A DNA stretch of 64,000 nt, taken from positions 1 to 64,000 of the forward strand of contig NZ_FLQX01000102.1 in NCBI RefSeq assembly GCF_900089955.1, in the 5' to 3' direction. The position numbers were made by a program, and so were the translations under genes. The DNA comes from Candidatus Accumulibacter aalborgensis (GTDB lineage: Bacteria > Pseudomonadota > Gammaproteobacteria > Burkholderiales > Rhodocyclaceae). The notes below the pieces were generated by a model. The model did no database searches, was not told the origin of the DNA, and worked only from the letters and a program-made list of their open reading frames with translations. Each line of letters starts with the position of its first letter. Position 1 is the first letter of the stretch. This document shows, one piece after another, positions 52,511 through 61,244 of the stretch.

Positions 52511-53762
52511 GCGCGCTCAGCGCCGCACCCCGGGTGGCGTCAACTCGCCGGTACGGGCCTTTCGTTCGGTCGGCGGTACGCCGCGGTTTTTCGTCGAAGG
52601 CTTGGGCCCGCGCGTGACCGATGTCGACGGCATGATCTACCTCGATTACGTCGGCTCCTGGGGACCGCTGATTCTTGGCCACGCGCATCCCGAGGTGGTC
52701 GCTGCGGTACGGGAAACGGCCGCCAGGGGGCTATCCTTTGGCGCACCGACCGAAAACGAGGTCGACATGGCCGACCTGCTCTGTGAGCTGCTGCCGACGC
52801 TCGAAATGGTTCGCCTGGTGAGTTCGGGGACCGAAGCGACGATGAGTGCCATCCGCCTGGCGCGCGGCCATACCGGGCGCGACCTGTTGATCAAGTTCGA
52901 GGGCTGCTACCACGGCCACTCGGACAGTCTGCTGGTCAAGGCGGGCTCCGGGATGCTGACTTTCGGTCACCCGAGCTCCGGCGGCGTTCCCGCCGATTTA
53001 GCCAGGCACACGCTGGTTCTCGGCTACAACGACAGCGCCGGACTTGAGTCGGCCTTTGCCGAGCATGGCGCGAAAATTGCGGCGGTGATCGTCGAAGCGG
53101 TGGCCGGCAACATGAATCTGGTCGCGCCGCGGCCCGAGTTCCTGCGGACCATGCGCGAGCTGTGCAGCCGGTACGGGTCGGTGCTGATCTTCGACGAAGT
53201 GATGACCGGCTTCCGCGTCGGCGCCCAGGGTGCGCAGGGTCTCTATGGCATCCATCCGGATCTGACCACGCTCGGCAAGGTGATTGGCGGCGGCATGCCG
53301 GTCGGTGCTTTTGGCGGCCGACGCGAGATCATGACCAAGGTCGCGCCGCTCGGTCCGGTGTACCAGGCAGGCACACTGTCGGGCAATCCGGTAGCCGTCG
53401 CTGCCGGTCTGGCGACGCTGAAACTGGTGCACGTGGCCGGTTTCCATGAACGGCTGGCGCAGCGCACCAGGCAGCTCACCGACGGGCTGGTTTCGGCAGC
53501 CACTCAACATGGGGTACCGTTCTCGGCGCAAGCGATCGGCGGCATGTTCGGACTGTACTTCCGCTCAGAGTGCCCGCAGACCTACGCTGAAGTGATGCAG
53601 TGCGACAAGGAGGCTTTCAATCGCTTCTTCCACGCCATGCTCGATGCCGGCCACTACTTTGCGCCTTCGGCTTTCGAAGCCGGCTTCGTTTCGGCCGCCC
53701 ATACCGAGGCCGATATCGCCGCCACCATTGCCGCCGCGGAAGGGGTGTTCAGGGGCTGGTGA
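52482..53762 (+). CDS. hemL: glutamate-1-semialdehyde 2,1-aminomutase
   Basis: 426 residues. C5 pathway of haem synthesis: converts GSA to 5-aminolevulinate. N-terminal [29 protein letters not shown], the PLP site with [10 protein letters not shown], and the Schiff-base Lys in [17 protein letters not shown] are intact. GTG 52482 has AAGGA about eight bases upstream, inside thiE. This gene order (thiD-thiE-hemL) is common in betaproteobacteria. Confidence 0.96.
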   Translation: MISRNQQLFERAQRRTPGGVNSPVRAFRSVGGTPRFFVEGLGPRVTDVDGMIYLDYVGSWGPLILGHAHPEVVAAVRETAARGLSFGAPTENEVDMADLLCELLPTLEMVRLVSSGTEATMSAIRLARGHTGRDLLIKFEGCYHGHSDSLLVKAGSGMLTFGHPSSGGVPADLARHTLVLGYNDSAGLESAFAEHGAKIAAVIVEAVAGNMNLVAPRPEFLRTMRELCSRYGSVLIFDEVMTGFRVGAQGAQGLYGIHPDLTTLGKVIGGGMPVGAFGGRREIMTKVAPLGPVYQAGTLSGNPVAVAAGLATLKLVHVAGFHERLAQRTRQLTDGLVSAATQHGVPFSAQAIGGMFGLYFRSECPQTYAEVMQCDKEAFNRFFHAMLDAGHYFAPSAFEAGFVSAAHTEADIAATIAAAEGVFRGW

Positions 53763-53769
53763 TTGGGAG

Positions 53770-53799
53770 GGTAGGGGCGCAGCACGCTGCGCCCCTACC
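53770..53799. repeat. 30-bp palindromic repeat, copy 1
   Basis: Two 14-base arms, GGTAGGGGCGCAGC and its complement, meet around a two-base centre (AC). It starts seven bases after the hemL stop codon. The same 30 bases, with one centre base changed, recur at 54031-54060. Without a T-run it is not a standard terminator. Confidence 0.8.
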
Positions 53800-53854
53800 T
53801 CTGCGGAAGGCTTGGCGACAAAGTAACAGTCCTCCAGCTTGGCCTTGTGATACA

Positions 53855-53961
53855 GATCCTACCCAAGCAGCGTACACATTGTGCACTGTCGAGGCAACGA
53901 TCCCCGCACGGAAATCAGCGCGGTCTTCGCCCCACAGGTTATCATCTGGCTTCGGTAGGTT
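53855..53961 (-). pseudogene. possible remnant of a phage tail assembly protein (DUF4035/T-like)
   Basis: Reading the minus strand gives a stop followed by NLPKPDDNLWGEDRAD and then FRAGIVASTVHNVYAAW. The pattern W-G-E-x-R-A-D-x-R-A-G-I-V-A-S-T-V-x-N is the conserved core of small phage tail assembly (T-type/DUF4035) proteins. No start codon or upstream N-terminal half is in frame, and the reading runs on without family similarity. The call rests on memory of the motif, so it is tentative. Confidence 0.35.
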
Positions 53962-54023
53962 TCATAGGCGGGTTGTGAAAGCTCCAGCGTGCGGCGGTTG
54001 ATGCGGGATCGCTTCTCGCGGTT

Positions 54024-54067
54024 GATGCCCGGTAGGGGCGCAGCATGCTGCGCCCCTACCGGGCATC
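54024..54067. repeat. 44-bp perfect palindrome containing repeat copy 2
   Basis: The 30-base repeat (54031-54060) is a perfect palindrome here and is extended by seven bases each side (GATGCCC and GGGCATC), giving 22-base arms with no loop. It lies 20 bases from the CorA-like stop codon. As RNA it would fold identically from either strand. Confidence 0.85.
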
Positions 54068-54087
54068 TTGCGCACGGGACCGTCAGA

Positions 54088-55482
54088 TCAAAACACCCTG
54101 CCGCTTGCCTGGCGCGTGATTCGTTGCTTGCGGTTCTCGAAAAACCGCAGACCGGCGTAGGTGCCACCGGCGAGAGCGAGCATTCCGACCATGAACCCTG
54201 CATAGGCCGTTGTCATTGGAATCTCCAGGGCTTTGGCCATATCCGAAAACTCGGACATGCCGCCTATGCCGGCCGCCATATTGATCGGCATGAAGACCAC
54301 GCTGAGCACCGTCAATCGCTTGAGGTTCTTGTTCTGGTTGATGTTGATCGCGCTATCGGTGGCGTCCATCAGGAAGTTGATCTTGTTGAACAGGAATGCG
54401 GTGTGGCCGTCGAGCGATTCGATGTCGCGCAGGATCTCGCGGACGTCGGCATGCTGGGCATCGGAAAGCAATTTCCCGCGCAGCAGGAAGGAGAGCGCCC
54501 GCCGGGTATCGAGGACGCTGCGCCGCGTACGACCATTGATGTCCTCCGCCTCGGCAATGGCAGCGAGGATTTCTGTCGCCTCCTTGTCGGTGATGTTTGA
54601 GCGCAAGACCTTCGTGCCGACCTTGTCGAGTTCGGCGTAGACATCCTCGAGCGAGTTGGCCGAGTACTCGACGTCGGCGGCATAGAGATCGAGCAGGACG
54701 TCCTTGCCATCGGTCACATAGCCCGGCCGGGTGCGCGCGCGCGCCCTCTGCAGGCGAAATACCGGCAGCTCCTCGCTGCGCACCGTGAACAGGATCTCGT
54801 TGTGCAGGATCAGGGCTACCGGAACGTTGCGCGACTCGTCCCTGGTATCGAGCAGGAAGTCGGAGTGCAGATGGACCTCGCCGTCGTCCTCGACATAGAA
54901 GCGTGCGCTGGCTTCCAGGTCGGTCAGGCTCGCCGGGTCAGGTATTTCGACGTCATACATGCTGCCGATCCAGCCGCGGATTTTCTTGGTCGGTGCAATC
55001 AGGTCCACCCAGATCGGGCTGACGCCTTTCAGGTCGTCCGGGCTGCTGACGGTAAACTGGCGCAGGCGACCGTCACGCAGTTCGAACGCATTGACGACTG
55101 TTTTTTCGTTGCGGTAGTGGCTGTCATCGATCAGCTCCTCGAGCACCTCGTCCGGGAGGAGTGCCAGGATCGGATCGGCGCCTTCCTTGACTTCATCCCA
55201 AACGACCAGGCGCTCATTGACATCCAGCGCTTCAAGGATGTACGCGATTTCCTTCGGCGGCATCAGCTTGAGCTTCTGGCGAAGTTCCCGGCGATACTGC
55301 TCGTGAATCTCCAGGCTGGCTTCATCAAGGCTGGGCGTCCCCTGTTCACGCACCAGTGGCGCGACGAGCTCTTCGACCCGTTTCTGCAGCGAGAGCAGCG
55401 AACGCACTTCGCTCAGATGCACGTCGGCGATGCCCTGTTGCAGCGTTTCCGGGGTAGTCAATTTGTTCTTTTCTTCGCTCAC
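54088..55482 (-). CDS. CorA-family cation transporter with MgtE_N-like N-terminus and GMS motif
   Basis: 464 residues. The first ~135 residues (LKLMPPKEIAYILEALDVNERLVVWDEV; LALLPDEVLEELIDD) look like the MgtE N-terminal helical domain; a CorA cytosolic domain follows (WVDLIAPTKK; FLLRGKLLSDAQHADVREILRDIESLDGH). Two C-terminal membrane helices follow. The CorA signature GMN after helix 1 reads GMS (residues 408-410, in AGIGGMSEF). Start GTG 55482 with AGGGAG upstream. Mg2+/Co2+ transport is the family role; the motif change makes selectivity uncertain. Confidence 0.85.
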   Translation of the reverse strand: MSEEKNKLTTPETLQQGIADVHLSEVRSLLSLQKRVEELVAPLVREQGTPSLDEASLEIHEQYRRELRQKLKLMPPKEIAYILEALDVNERLVVWDEVKEGADPILALLPDEVLEELIDDSHYRNEKTVVNAFELRDGRLRQFTVSSPDDLKGVSPIWVDLIAPTKKIRGWIGSMYDVEIPDPASLTDLEASARFYVEDDGEVHLHSDFLLDTRDESRNVPVALILHNEILFTVRSEELPVFRLQRARARTRPGYVTDGKDVLLDLYAADVEYSANSLEDVYAELDKVGTKVLRSNITDKEATEILAAIAEAEDINGRTRRSVLDTRRALSFLLRGKLLSDAQHADVREILRDIESLDGHTAFLFNKINFLMDATDSAININQNKNLKRLTVLSVVFMPINMAAGIGGMSEFSDMAKALEIPMTTAYAGFMVGMLALAGGTYAGLRFFENRKQRITRQASGRVF

Positions 55483-55852
55483 GGTGTCGACTCCCTGATG
55501 ATGAGGTGACTAATCGAAGGGCGGGATTCTAGCACTGCCAGACGGATCAAAGATCATGTTTCGAGAGCCTTTTGGCCATTTGAAACGAAATGAAATCGTT
55601 TCCGGAACAAATCGCTGAGCGCGACTCGCTCCTGCGCCGGCAAGGCAGCGCCAGCTCCTAGTCGAGCATCCACGACACTGACAGAGGTCGACTGTGGATG
55701 CCCGCCGGCAGCCGCCGAAGACTTCGTTGACCGGCATGCGCCATCTTCGTCGATCTGTGAGAAGATGCCCGCAAGCGCGTTGCCGACGGCAAGAGCACGG
55801 GTAGGCACGGCAACGCGCGACATCGGGCGACGCCAATTCCGGCGGGGGAGCA
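55483..55852. other. 370-base divergent intergenic region (corA-like / kup1)
   Basis: No gene is visible. It must hold the promoters of both genes. A 7-bp inverted repeat GAAACGA/TCGTTTC (55582-55588 with 55596-55602) could be an operator. At 55751-55767 lies a 17-base element that recurs before kup2. Confidence 0.6.
55751..55767 (+). promoter_or_regulatory. conserved leader element upstream of kup1
   Basis: CGATCTGTGAGAAGATG matches 16 of 17 bases with 57785-57801 before kup2. It lies 102 bases from the kup1 start against 100 for kup2. It may be a promoter element, a binding site or simply a relic of the duplication. Confidence 0.45.
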
Positions 55853-57754
55853 GTGACAGCAGAAAACGCGCCGCACGGCGAAAAGTCGGGTCTGGCGGCC
55901 ACCTCGCTGGCAGCGATGGGTGTCGTCTTTGGCGACATCGGTACCAGTCCGCTCTATACGGTCAAGGAAGTGTTTCGTGGCCACCACCCGCTGGCAGTCA
56001 ACGCGGAAAACGTCCTGGGCATCCTGTCGCTGGTCTTTTGGGCGCTGACGATCACCGTCTCACTGAAATACGTCGTCTTCATCATGCGTGCCGACAACCG
56101 CGGCGAGGGCGGTATCATGGCCCTGACGGCACTGGCGCTGCGCACGGCCAATGCCTCGCCACGCACCCTCTGGCTGATATCGGTGCTGGGCATTTTCGGG
56201 GCGGCACTCTTCTACGGTGACGCCGTGATCACACCGGCGATGTCGGTTCTCTCGGCAGTCGAAGGACTCGAAGTCGCGACGCCGCTGCTCAAGCCCTACG
56301 TCCTGCCGATCACCGTCGCCATCCTGATCGTGCTGTTCGTTCTTCAGCGGCACGGGACGGCGACCGTGGGCGCCCTATTCGGCCCGGTGATGATGTTCTG
56401 GTTTGCCACCCTTGGCGTTCTCGGCCTGTACAACGTCATCCGCTATCCGTCCGTGCTCGCCGCGATCAATCCCTGGTATGCCTTCGCGTTTGTCGCCCGC
56501 CATCAGGGCCTGGCTTTCCTGGCGCTGGGTTCAGTGGTGCTGGCGATTACCGGCGGCGAAGCGCTCTACGCCGACATGGGGCATTTCGGTCGCCGCGCGA
56601 TCAAGTGGGCGTGGTTTGCCTTCGTCTTTCCGCTGCTCTACCTCAACTACCTTGGCCAGGGGGCGCTGATCCTCAACGACCCGCAGGCGATCGAAAGCCC
56701 CTTCTTCCGGATGGTACCGAGTGAGATTCTGCTCATTCCGCTGGTCGTCCTGGCCACCTTTGCGACCGTGATCGCTTCGCAGGCAGTGATTTCAGGGGCC
56801 TTTTCGCTGACCAGCCAGGCCATGCAGCTCGGTTACTGCCCGCGTATCCAGGTCAGGTTTACCTCGGAACGCGAAAAGGGCCAGATTTATGTCCCGAACA
56901 TCAACTGGCTGCTCTTGCTGGCGGTGATCATCGTCGTGCTGGGTTTCCGTTCATCGTCGAACCTGGCTTCGGCCTACGGCATCGCGGTCACGCTGACGAT
57001 GATGATCGACACGATCCTCGCTTTTGTCGTCGTCCGTGCGCTATGGAAGTGGAGTTGGCCGCGCGCAGCGCTGTTCCTGGTCTTCTTCGTCGTCGTCGAC
57101 TTTGCCTTCTTCGCGGGCAATGTCACCAAGATTTTCGACGGTGGCTGGTTCCCGCTGGCGCTCGGTCTGTCGGTGTTTGTGCTGCTGTCCACCTGGAAGC
57201 GCGGTCGCCGGCTGCTCCATGAACGACTGCAGCAGGATTCGCTACCGCTCGAAGCCTTCATTGCCGGTCTCGCGACGGGCGGACCGCAGCGCGTTGCCGG
57301 CACCGGCGTTTTCCTGACTGCGCATCCGCAAGGCGTGCCGCGGGCCATGCTCCACAACCTGAACCACAACAAGGTATTGCACGAGAGAGTGGTGCTGCTG
57401 CAGGTGGTCACCGAAGACGTGCCGCATGTCCCCGAAGACGAGTGCGTGCGGGTCGAAGTTCTCCCGGCCGGCTTCTACCGGGTGTTCGTCCGCTACGGTT
57501 TCAAGGACGACCCGGATGTGCCGCGGGCCATGGAACTGTGCGCCGAGCAGGGAATGCGCTTCGAAATGATGGCCACCTCGTTCTTCCTCGGTCGCGAGAC
57601 GGTCGTCCGCTTGCCGCTTGCCGCGCGTCCGCACATGGCGCGCTGGCGGCAGGTATTGTTCAACTGGATGTTCCGCAACTCCGATACGGCCACCGCTTTC
57701 TTCAAGATACCTCCCAACCGTGTCGTCGAACTGGGGTCGCAGGTCGAGTTGTAG
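55853..57754 (+). CDS. kup1: Kup-type potassium uptake protein 1
   Basis: 633-residue inner-membrane K+/H+ symporter with about 12 helices. FGDIGTSPLYTVKEVF, RADNRGEGGIMALTALAL, FYGDAVITPAMSVLSAVEG and ITGGEALYADMGHFGRRAIK are the Kup hallmarks. A cytosolic C-terminal tail of about 180 residues follows. GTG 55853 has GGGGGAG upstream. It is followed by a highly similar second copy. Confidence 0.96.
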   Translation: MTAENAPHGEKSGLAATSLAAMGVVFGDIGTSPLYTVKEVFRGHHPLAVNAENVLGILSLVFWALTITVSLKYVVFIMRADNRGEGGIMALTALALRTANASPRTLWLISVLGIFGAALFYGDAVITPAMSVLSAVEGLEVATPLLKPYVLPITVAILIVLFVLQRHGTATVGALFGPVMMFWFATLGVLGLYNVIRYPSVLAAINPWYAFAFVARHQGLAFLALGSVVLAITGGEALYADMGHFGRRAIKWAWFAFVFPLLYLNYLGQGALILNDPQAIESPFFRMVPSEILLIPLVVLATFATVIASQAVISGAFSLTSQAMQLGYCPRIQVRFTSEREKGQIYVPNINWLLLLAVIIVVLGFRSSSNLASAYGIAVTLTMMIDTILAFVVVRALWKWSWPRAALFLVFFVVVDFAFFAGNVTKIFDGGWFPLALGLSVFVLLSTWKRGRRLLHERLQQDSLPLEAFIAGLATGGPQRVAGTGVFLTAHPQGVPRAMLHNLNHNKVLHERVVLLQVVTEDVPHVPEDECVRVEVLPAGFYRVFVRYGFKDDPDVPRAMELCAEQGMRFEMMATSFFLGRETVVRLPLAARPHMARWRQVLFNWMFRNSDTATAFFKIPPNRVVELGSQVEL

Positions 57755-57784
57755 CCAATCCCCGTCTGCTCGCCTCGCGAGCGC

Positions 57785-57801
57785 CGATCTGTGAGAAAAT
57801 G
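57785..57801 (+). promoter_or_regulatory. conserved leader element upstream of kup2
   Basis: CGATCTGTGAGAAAATG is the partner of the element before kup1, at nearly the same distance from the start codon, while the surrounding bases differ. The Shine-Dalgarno areas of both genes are also similar (ATTCCGG followed by GGGAG-type). Confidence 0.45.
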
Positions 57802-57884
57802 GCGGATTACGCGGCCTGCTGTCCAGCCGGGACATAAAGACAAGCAATACGCGGTCTTCATCGCGTGCCATTCCGGGAGGGAAA

Positions 57885-59789
57885 ATGACAGCAGAGCACA
57901 CGCCGCACGGCGAAAAGTCGGGACTGGCGGCGACCGCACTGGCGGCGATGGGCGTCGTTTTTGGCGACATCGGCACCAGTCCCCTGTACACCGTCAAGGA
58001 AGTCTTCGCTGGCCACCATCCGCTGCCGGTCACCGCGGACAACGTGCTGGGCATCCTGTCACTGGTATTCTGGGCACTGACGATCACGGTTTCACTGAAA
58101 TACGTGATTTTCATCATGCGCGCCGACAACAAGGGTGAGGGTGGCATCATGGCCCTGACGGCGCTGGCGCTACGCACTGCGAACGCCTCGCCGCGCATCC
58201 TGTGGATGATGTCGGCATTGGGAATTTTCGGTGCCGCGCTCTTCTACGGTGACGCCGTGATCACGCCGGCGATGTCGGTCCTCTCGGCAATCGAAGGGCT
58301 CGAAGTCGTGACGCCGCTGCTCACACCTTACGTTCTGCCGATCACCGTATCCATCCTGATCCTGCTATTCCTTTTTCAGCGGCACGGCACTGCCGCCGTG
58401 GGGGCGCTGTTCGGTCCGCTGATGATGTTCTGGTTCGCCACCCTCGGCGCTCTCGGCCTGTGGAACGTGATCCAGTATCCATCGGTGCTGGCGGCCATCA
58501 ACCCCTGGTACGCGATTGCTTTTGTCATCAAGCATCAGGGCGTGGCTTTTCTGGCGCTTGGTTCGGTCGTGCTGGCGATCACCGGCGGCGAAGCGCTCTA
58601 CGCCGACATGGGGCATTTCGGCCGTCGCGCGATCAAGTGGGCGTGGTTTGCCTTTGTCTTTCCGCTGCTCTACCTCAACTACCTCGGTCAGGGAGCGCTG
58701 ATCCTCAACGACCCGAAAGCGATCGAGAATCCCTTCTTTCTGATGGCGCCGAGTGAGCTGCTGCTGATCCCGCTGGTCATCATGGCCACCATTGCCACGG
58801 TGATCGCTTCGCAGGCCGTGATCTCCGGTGCCTTTTCGCTGACTAGCCAGGCCATGCAACTGGGCTATTGTCCGCGCATCCGGATCAAGTTTACCTCCGA
58901 GCGTGAAAAGGGCCAGATCTACGTCCCGAACATCAACTGGTTGCTGTTACTGGCGGTGATCATCGTCGTCCTGGGCTTCAAGTCGTCAACCAACCTGGCT
59001 TCGGCCTACGGTATCGCCGTCACACTGACGATGATGATTGATACGATCCTGGCTTTCGTCGTCGTCCGCGCGCTGTGGAAGTGGAGCTGGCCACGCGCGG
59101 CGCTGTTTCTGGTCTTCTTTGTGGTCGTCGATTTTGCCTTCTTTTCGGCCAACGTCATCAAGATCTTCGATGGTGGCTGGTTCCCGCTGGCGCTCGGTTT
59201 TTCGGTCTTTGCTCTGCTCTCGACCTGGCGGCTCGGTCGCCGCCTGCTCTATGAGAAACTGCAGCAGGATTCGATACCGCTCGACGCCTTCCTGGTCAGC
59301 CTCGCTGACGGAGGACCGCACCGTGTCGATGGCACCGGCATCTTCCTCACCGCCAGCCCGGAAGGCGTGCCGCGCGCCCTGCTCCATAACCTGTATCATA
59401 ACAAGGTATTGCACGAGCGCGTTGTCCTGCTCAATGTGGTCACCGAAGACGTGCCCCATGTCCCAGAAGGCGACAGCGTGTGCATCGAAACGCTCGGCGA
59501 GGGATTTAGTCGGGTGTTCGTCCGCTATGGCTTCAAGGACGACCCCGATGTGCCGCGGATCATGGAACTGTGCGCTGAGCAGGGATTGCGTTTCGATATG
59601 ATGGAGACCTCGTTTTTTCTTGGCCGCGAGACCGTTGTCACGATGCCGATTTCGCGACGTGTGCGTATGGCGTACTGGCGGCAGATCCTGTTTACCTGGA
59701 TGTTCCGCAACGCTGACCCGGCGACCGCTTTCTTCAAAATCCCGCCCAACCGCGTCGTCGAGCTTGGCGCGCAGGTCGAGTTGGCGTAG
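57885..59789 (+). CDS. kup2: Kup-type potassium uptake protein 2
   Basis: 634 residues, very similar along its length to the upstream copy; differences cluster in the C-terminal cytosolic tail (for example LGEGFSRVFVRYG in place of LPAGFYRVFVRYG) and in a few loops. The motifs for K+ uptake are all intact. Starts at ATG 57885 with GGGAGGG ahead. The pair is a tandem duplication; having two copies may allow differential regulation or higher capacity. Confidence 0.96.
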   Translation: MTAEHTPHGEKSGLAATALAAMGVVFGDIGTSPLYTVKEVFAGHHPLPVTADNVLGILSLVFWALTITVSLKYVIFIMRADNKGEGGIMALTALALRTANASPRILWMMSALGIFGAALFYGDAVITPAMSVLSAIEGLEVVTPLLTPYVLPITVSILILLFLFQRHGTAAVGALFGPLMMFWFATLGALGLWNVIQYPSVLAAINPWYAIAFVIKHQGVAFLALGSVVLAITGGEALYADMGHFGRRAIKWAWFAFVFPLLYLNYLGQGALILNDPKAIENPFFLMAPSELLLIPLVIMATIATVIASQAVISGAFSLTSQAMQLGYCPRIRIKFTSEREKGQIYVPNINWLLLLAVIIVVLGFKSSTNLASAYGIAVTLTMMIDTILAFVVVRALWKWSWPRAALFLVFFVVVDFAFFSANVIKIFDGGWFPLALGFSVFALLSTWRLGRRLLYEKLQQDSIPLDAFLVSLADGGPHRVDGTGIFLTASPEGVPRALLHNLYHNKVLHERVVLLNVVTEDVPHVPEGDSVCIETLGEGFSRVFVRYGFKDDPDVPRIMELCAEQGLRFDMMETSFFLGRETVVTMPISRRVRMAYWRQILFTWMFRNADPATAFFKIPPNRVVELGAQVELA

Positions 59790-59867
59790 TTTTTGGCTCC
59801 GAGCTTGGCTCCATTGCTGGCTCGATCATCGTTATTTCTCCACGTCAAGCCACTCGGGGAATGACTT

Positions 59868-61214
59868 GTGGGTATCGCCAGATTCCTCGCCGTGGCCCTT
59901 GCGTTGGGCCTCTTCGCCAGCGCAGCGCACTCTGACAATGTGCTGCCGCCGGCGCCCGAAGAGTTGGGCGTCATCCGGCGCAACGAAAACGGTCGGCTGG
60001 AGGCAGTCAGAACGTCTCCCAGCGCTCACTCACCGTCAGCACAGGAGGCTGACGGTCCGGCTGCCGCCAGGGATGAAAGCGCAGCGGGCAAGGCTCGCGA
60101 AAGGAAAGCCCCGAGCGCTGTGGCCAGCAGCAGGACCCTGGTCGTCGGTCCGCGGGAACAGATCCGAAGCATCCAGGAAGCGGCCCGCATCGCGCGCGAC
60201 GGCGATACCATCGAGATCATGCCGGGGGAGTACCGGCAGCAGTCCATCGTCTGGACGCAAGGCAGGGTCACGATCAGGGGAGTGGGCAAGCGCCCGCTCC
60301 TGATCGCCGATGGTGACAGTGCGCAGGGCAAGGCACTGTGGGTAGTGCGCAACGCCGACATGCTGATCGAGAACATCGAATTTCGCGGCGTGCGTGTGCC
60401 GGATGGCAATGGCGCCGGAATTCGCTTCGAAAAAGGCCATCTGAGAGTCGTCGGCTGCGCGTTCTTTGACAACGAGATGGGCATCCTGACCGGCAATGAT
60501 GTCGATGCGGTGCTCGAGGTCGAGGACAGCGAGTTTGGCGCTGCGCCGAAGCACGCCGGCAGCCTGCATCATCTGCTCTACGCTGGCACGATCGCTCGTC
60601 TGAGCGTCAGGGGCAGCCGCTTTCAGCAGGGTTTTCTGGGACACCTGATCAAGTCCCGCGCACGGGAGAGTTCGATCCTCTACAACCTGATCGTCGACGG
60701 TGCGGGCAGCCGGGCTTCATACGAACTGGAGTTTCCGAACGGCGGGCTGGCCTGGGTGATCGGCAACATCATCGGCCAGAGCGCCACGACGGACAATCGG
60801 GACCTGATTTCATATGGCGCCGAGGGTCCGCACTGGCCCGACAACGCGCTCTACCTGGCGCACAACACGCTGGTCGACGACCGGCTCGGCGGCCGCTTCC
60901 TGCACGTCTGGTCCGACCGGATGCCGTCCGGGACCGAGGTGTGGACGATCAACAACCTGCTCGTCGGCCATGGCGGCTTTTCGCCGCAAGCGCCTGGTCG
61001 TCATGACGGAAACGAGGAGGTCGACGGATCCATGTTGATCGGTCCTGAGGGCCTGCAGTTCAGACTGCCCAGTAACTCTCCTCTGAGGGGAAAGGCCAGG
61101 CCTGCCGGTTTTGTTCGCCAGCGCAGCCTGGTGCCGGTCGCCGAGTTCACGCTTCCAGCCGGAACACGGTCGCTCGTTGCCGGCAAGCCGCTGTCGGCGG
61201 GGGCGCTTCAGTAG
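59868..61214 (+). CDS. secreted right-handed beta-helix protein, function unknown
   Basis: 448 residues with a signal peptide (about 1-22, ending AAHS). A low-complexity Ala/Ser/Glu region (about 30-85) precedes a parallel beta-helix (about 88-380), with IRSIQEAARIARDGDTIEIMPGEY as the typical entry turn and repeated motifs such as DMLIENIEFRGV, LRVVGCAFFDNEMGILTG and NAL-LAHNTLVDD. Beta-helix proteins often bind or cleave polysaccharides; no catalytic residues were identified. GTG 59868 has GGGGA seven bases upstream. It follows kup2 by 78 bases. Confidence 0.75.
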   Translation: MGIARFLAVALALGLFASAAHSDNVLPPAPEELGVIRRNENGRLEAVRTSPSAHSPSAQEADGPAAARDESAAGKARERKAPSAVASSRTLVVGPREQIRSIQEAARIARDGDTIEIMPGEYRQQSIVWTQGRVTIRGVGKRPLLIADGDSAQGKALWVVRNADMLIENIEFRGVRVPDGNGAGIRFEKGHLRVVGCAFFDNEMGILTGNDVDAVLEVEDSEFGAAPKHAGSLHHLLYAGTIARLSVRGSRFQQGFLGHLIKSRARESSILYNLIVDGAGSRASYELEFPNGGLAWVIGNIIGQSATTDNRDLISYGAEGPHWPDNALYLAHNTLVDDRLGGRFLHVWSDRMPSGTEVWTINNLLVGHGGFSPQAPGRHDGNEEVDGSMLIGPEGLQFRLPSNSPLRGKARPAGFVRQRSLVPVAEFTLPAGTRSLVAGKPLSAGALQ

Positions 61215-61244
61215 GTAATTCCGGGATTCCGGGATTGCGGGTTT

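Larger units (their letters stand above)
53763..54087. other. 325-base gene-free gap between hemL and the CorA-like gene
   Basis: The two genes are convergent. The gap holds two copies of the same long palindrome and, between them, about 225 bases that include a short minus-strand reading frame resembling a phage-tail protein. No intact gene, promoter or tRNA was seen. Confidence 0.7.
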
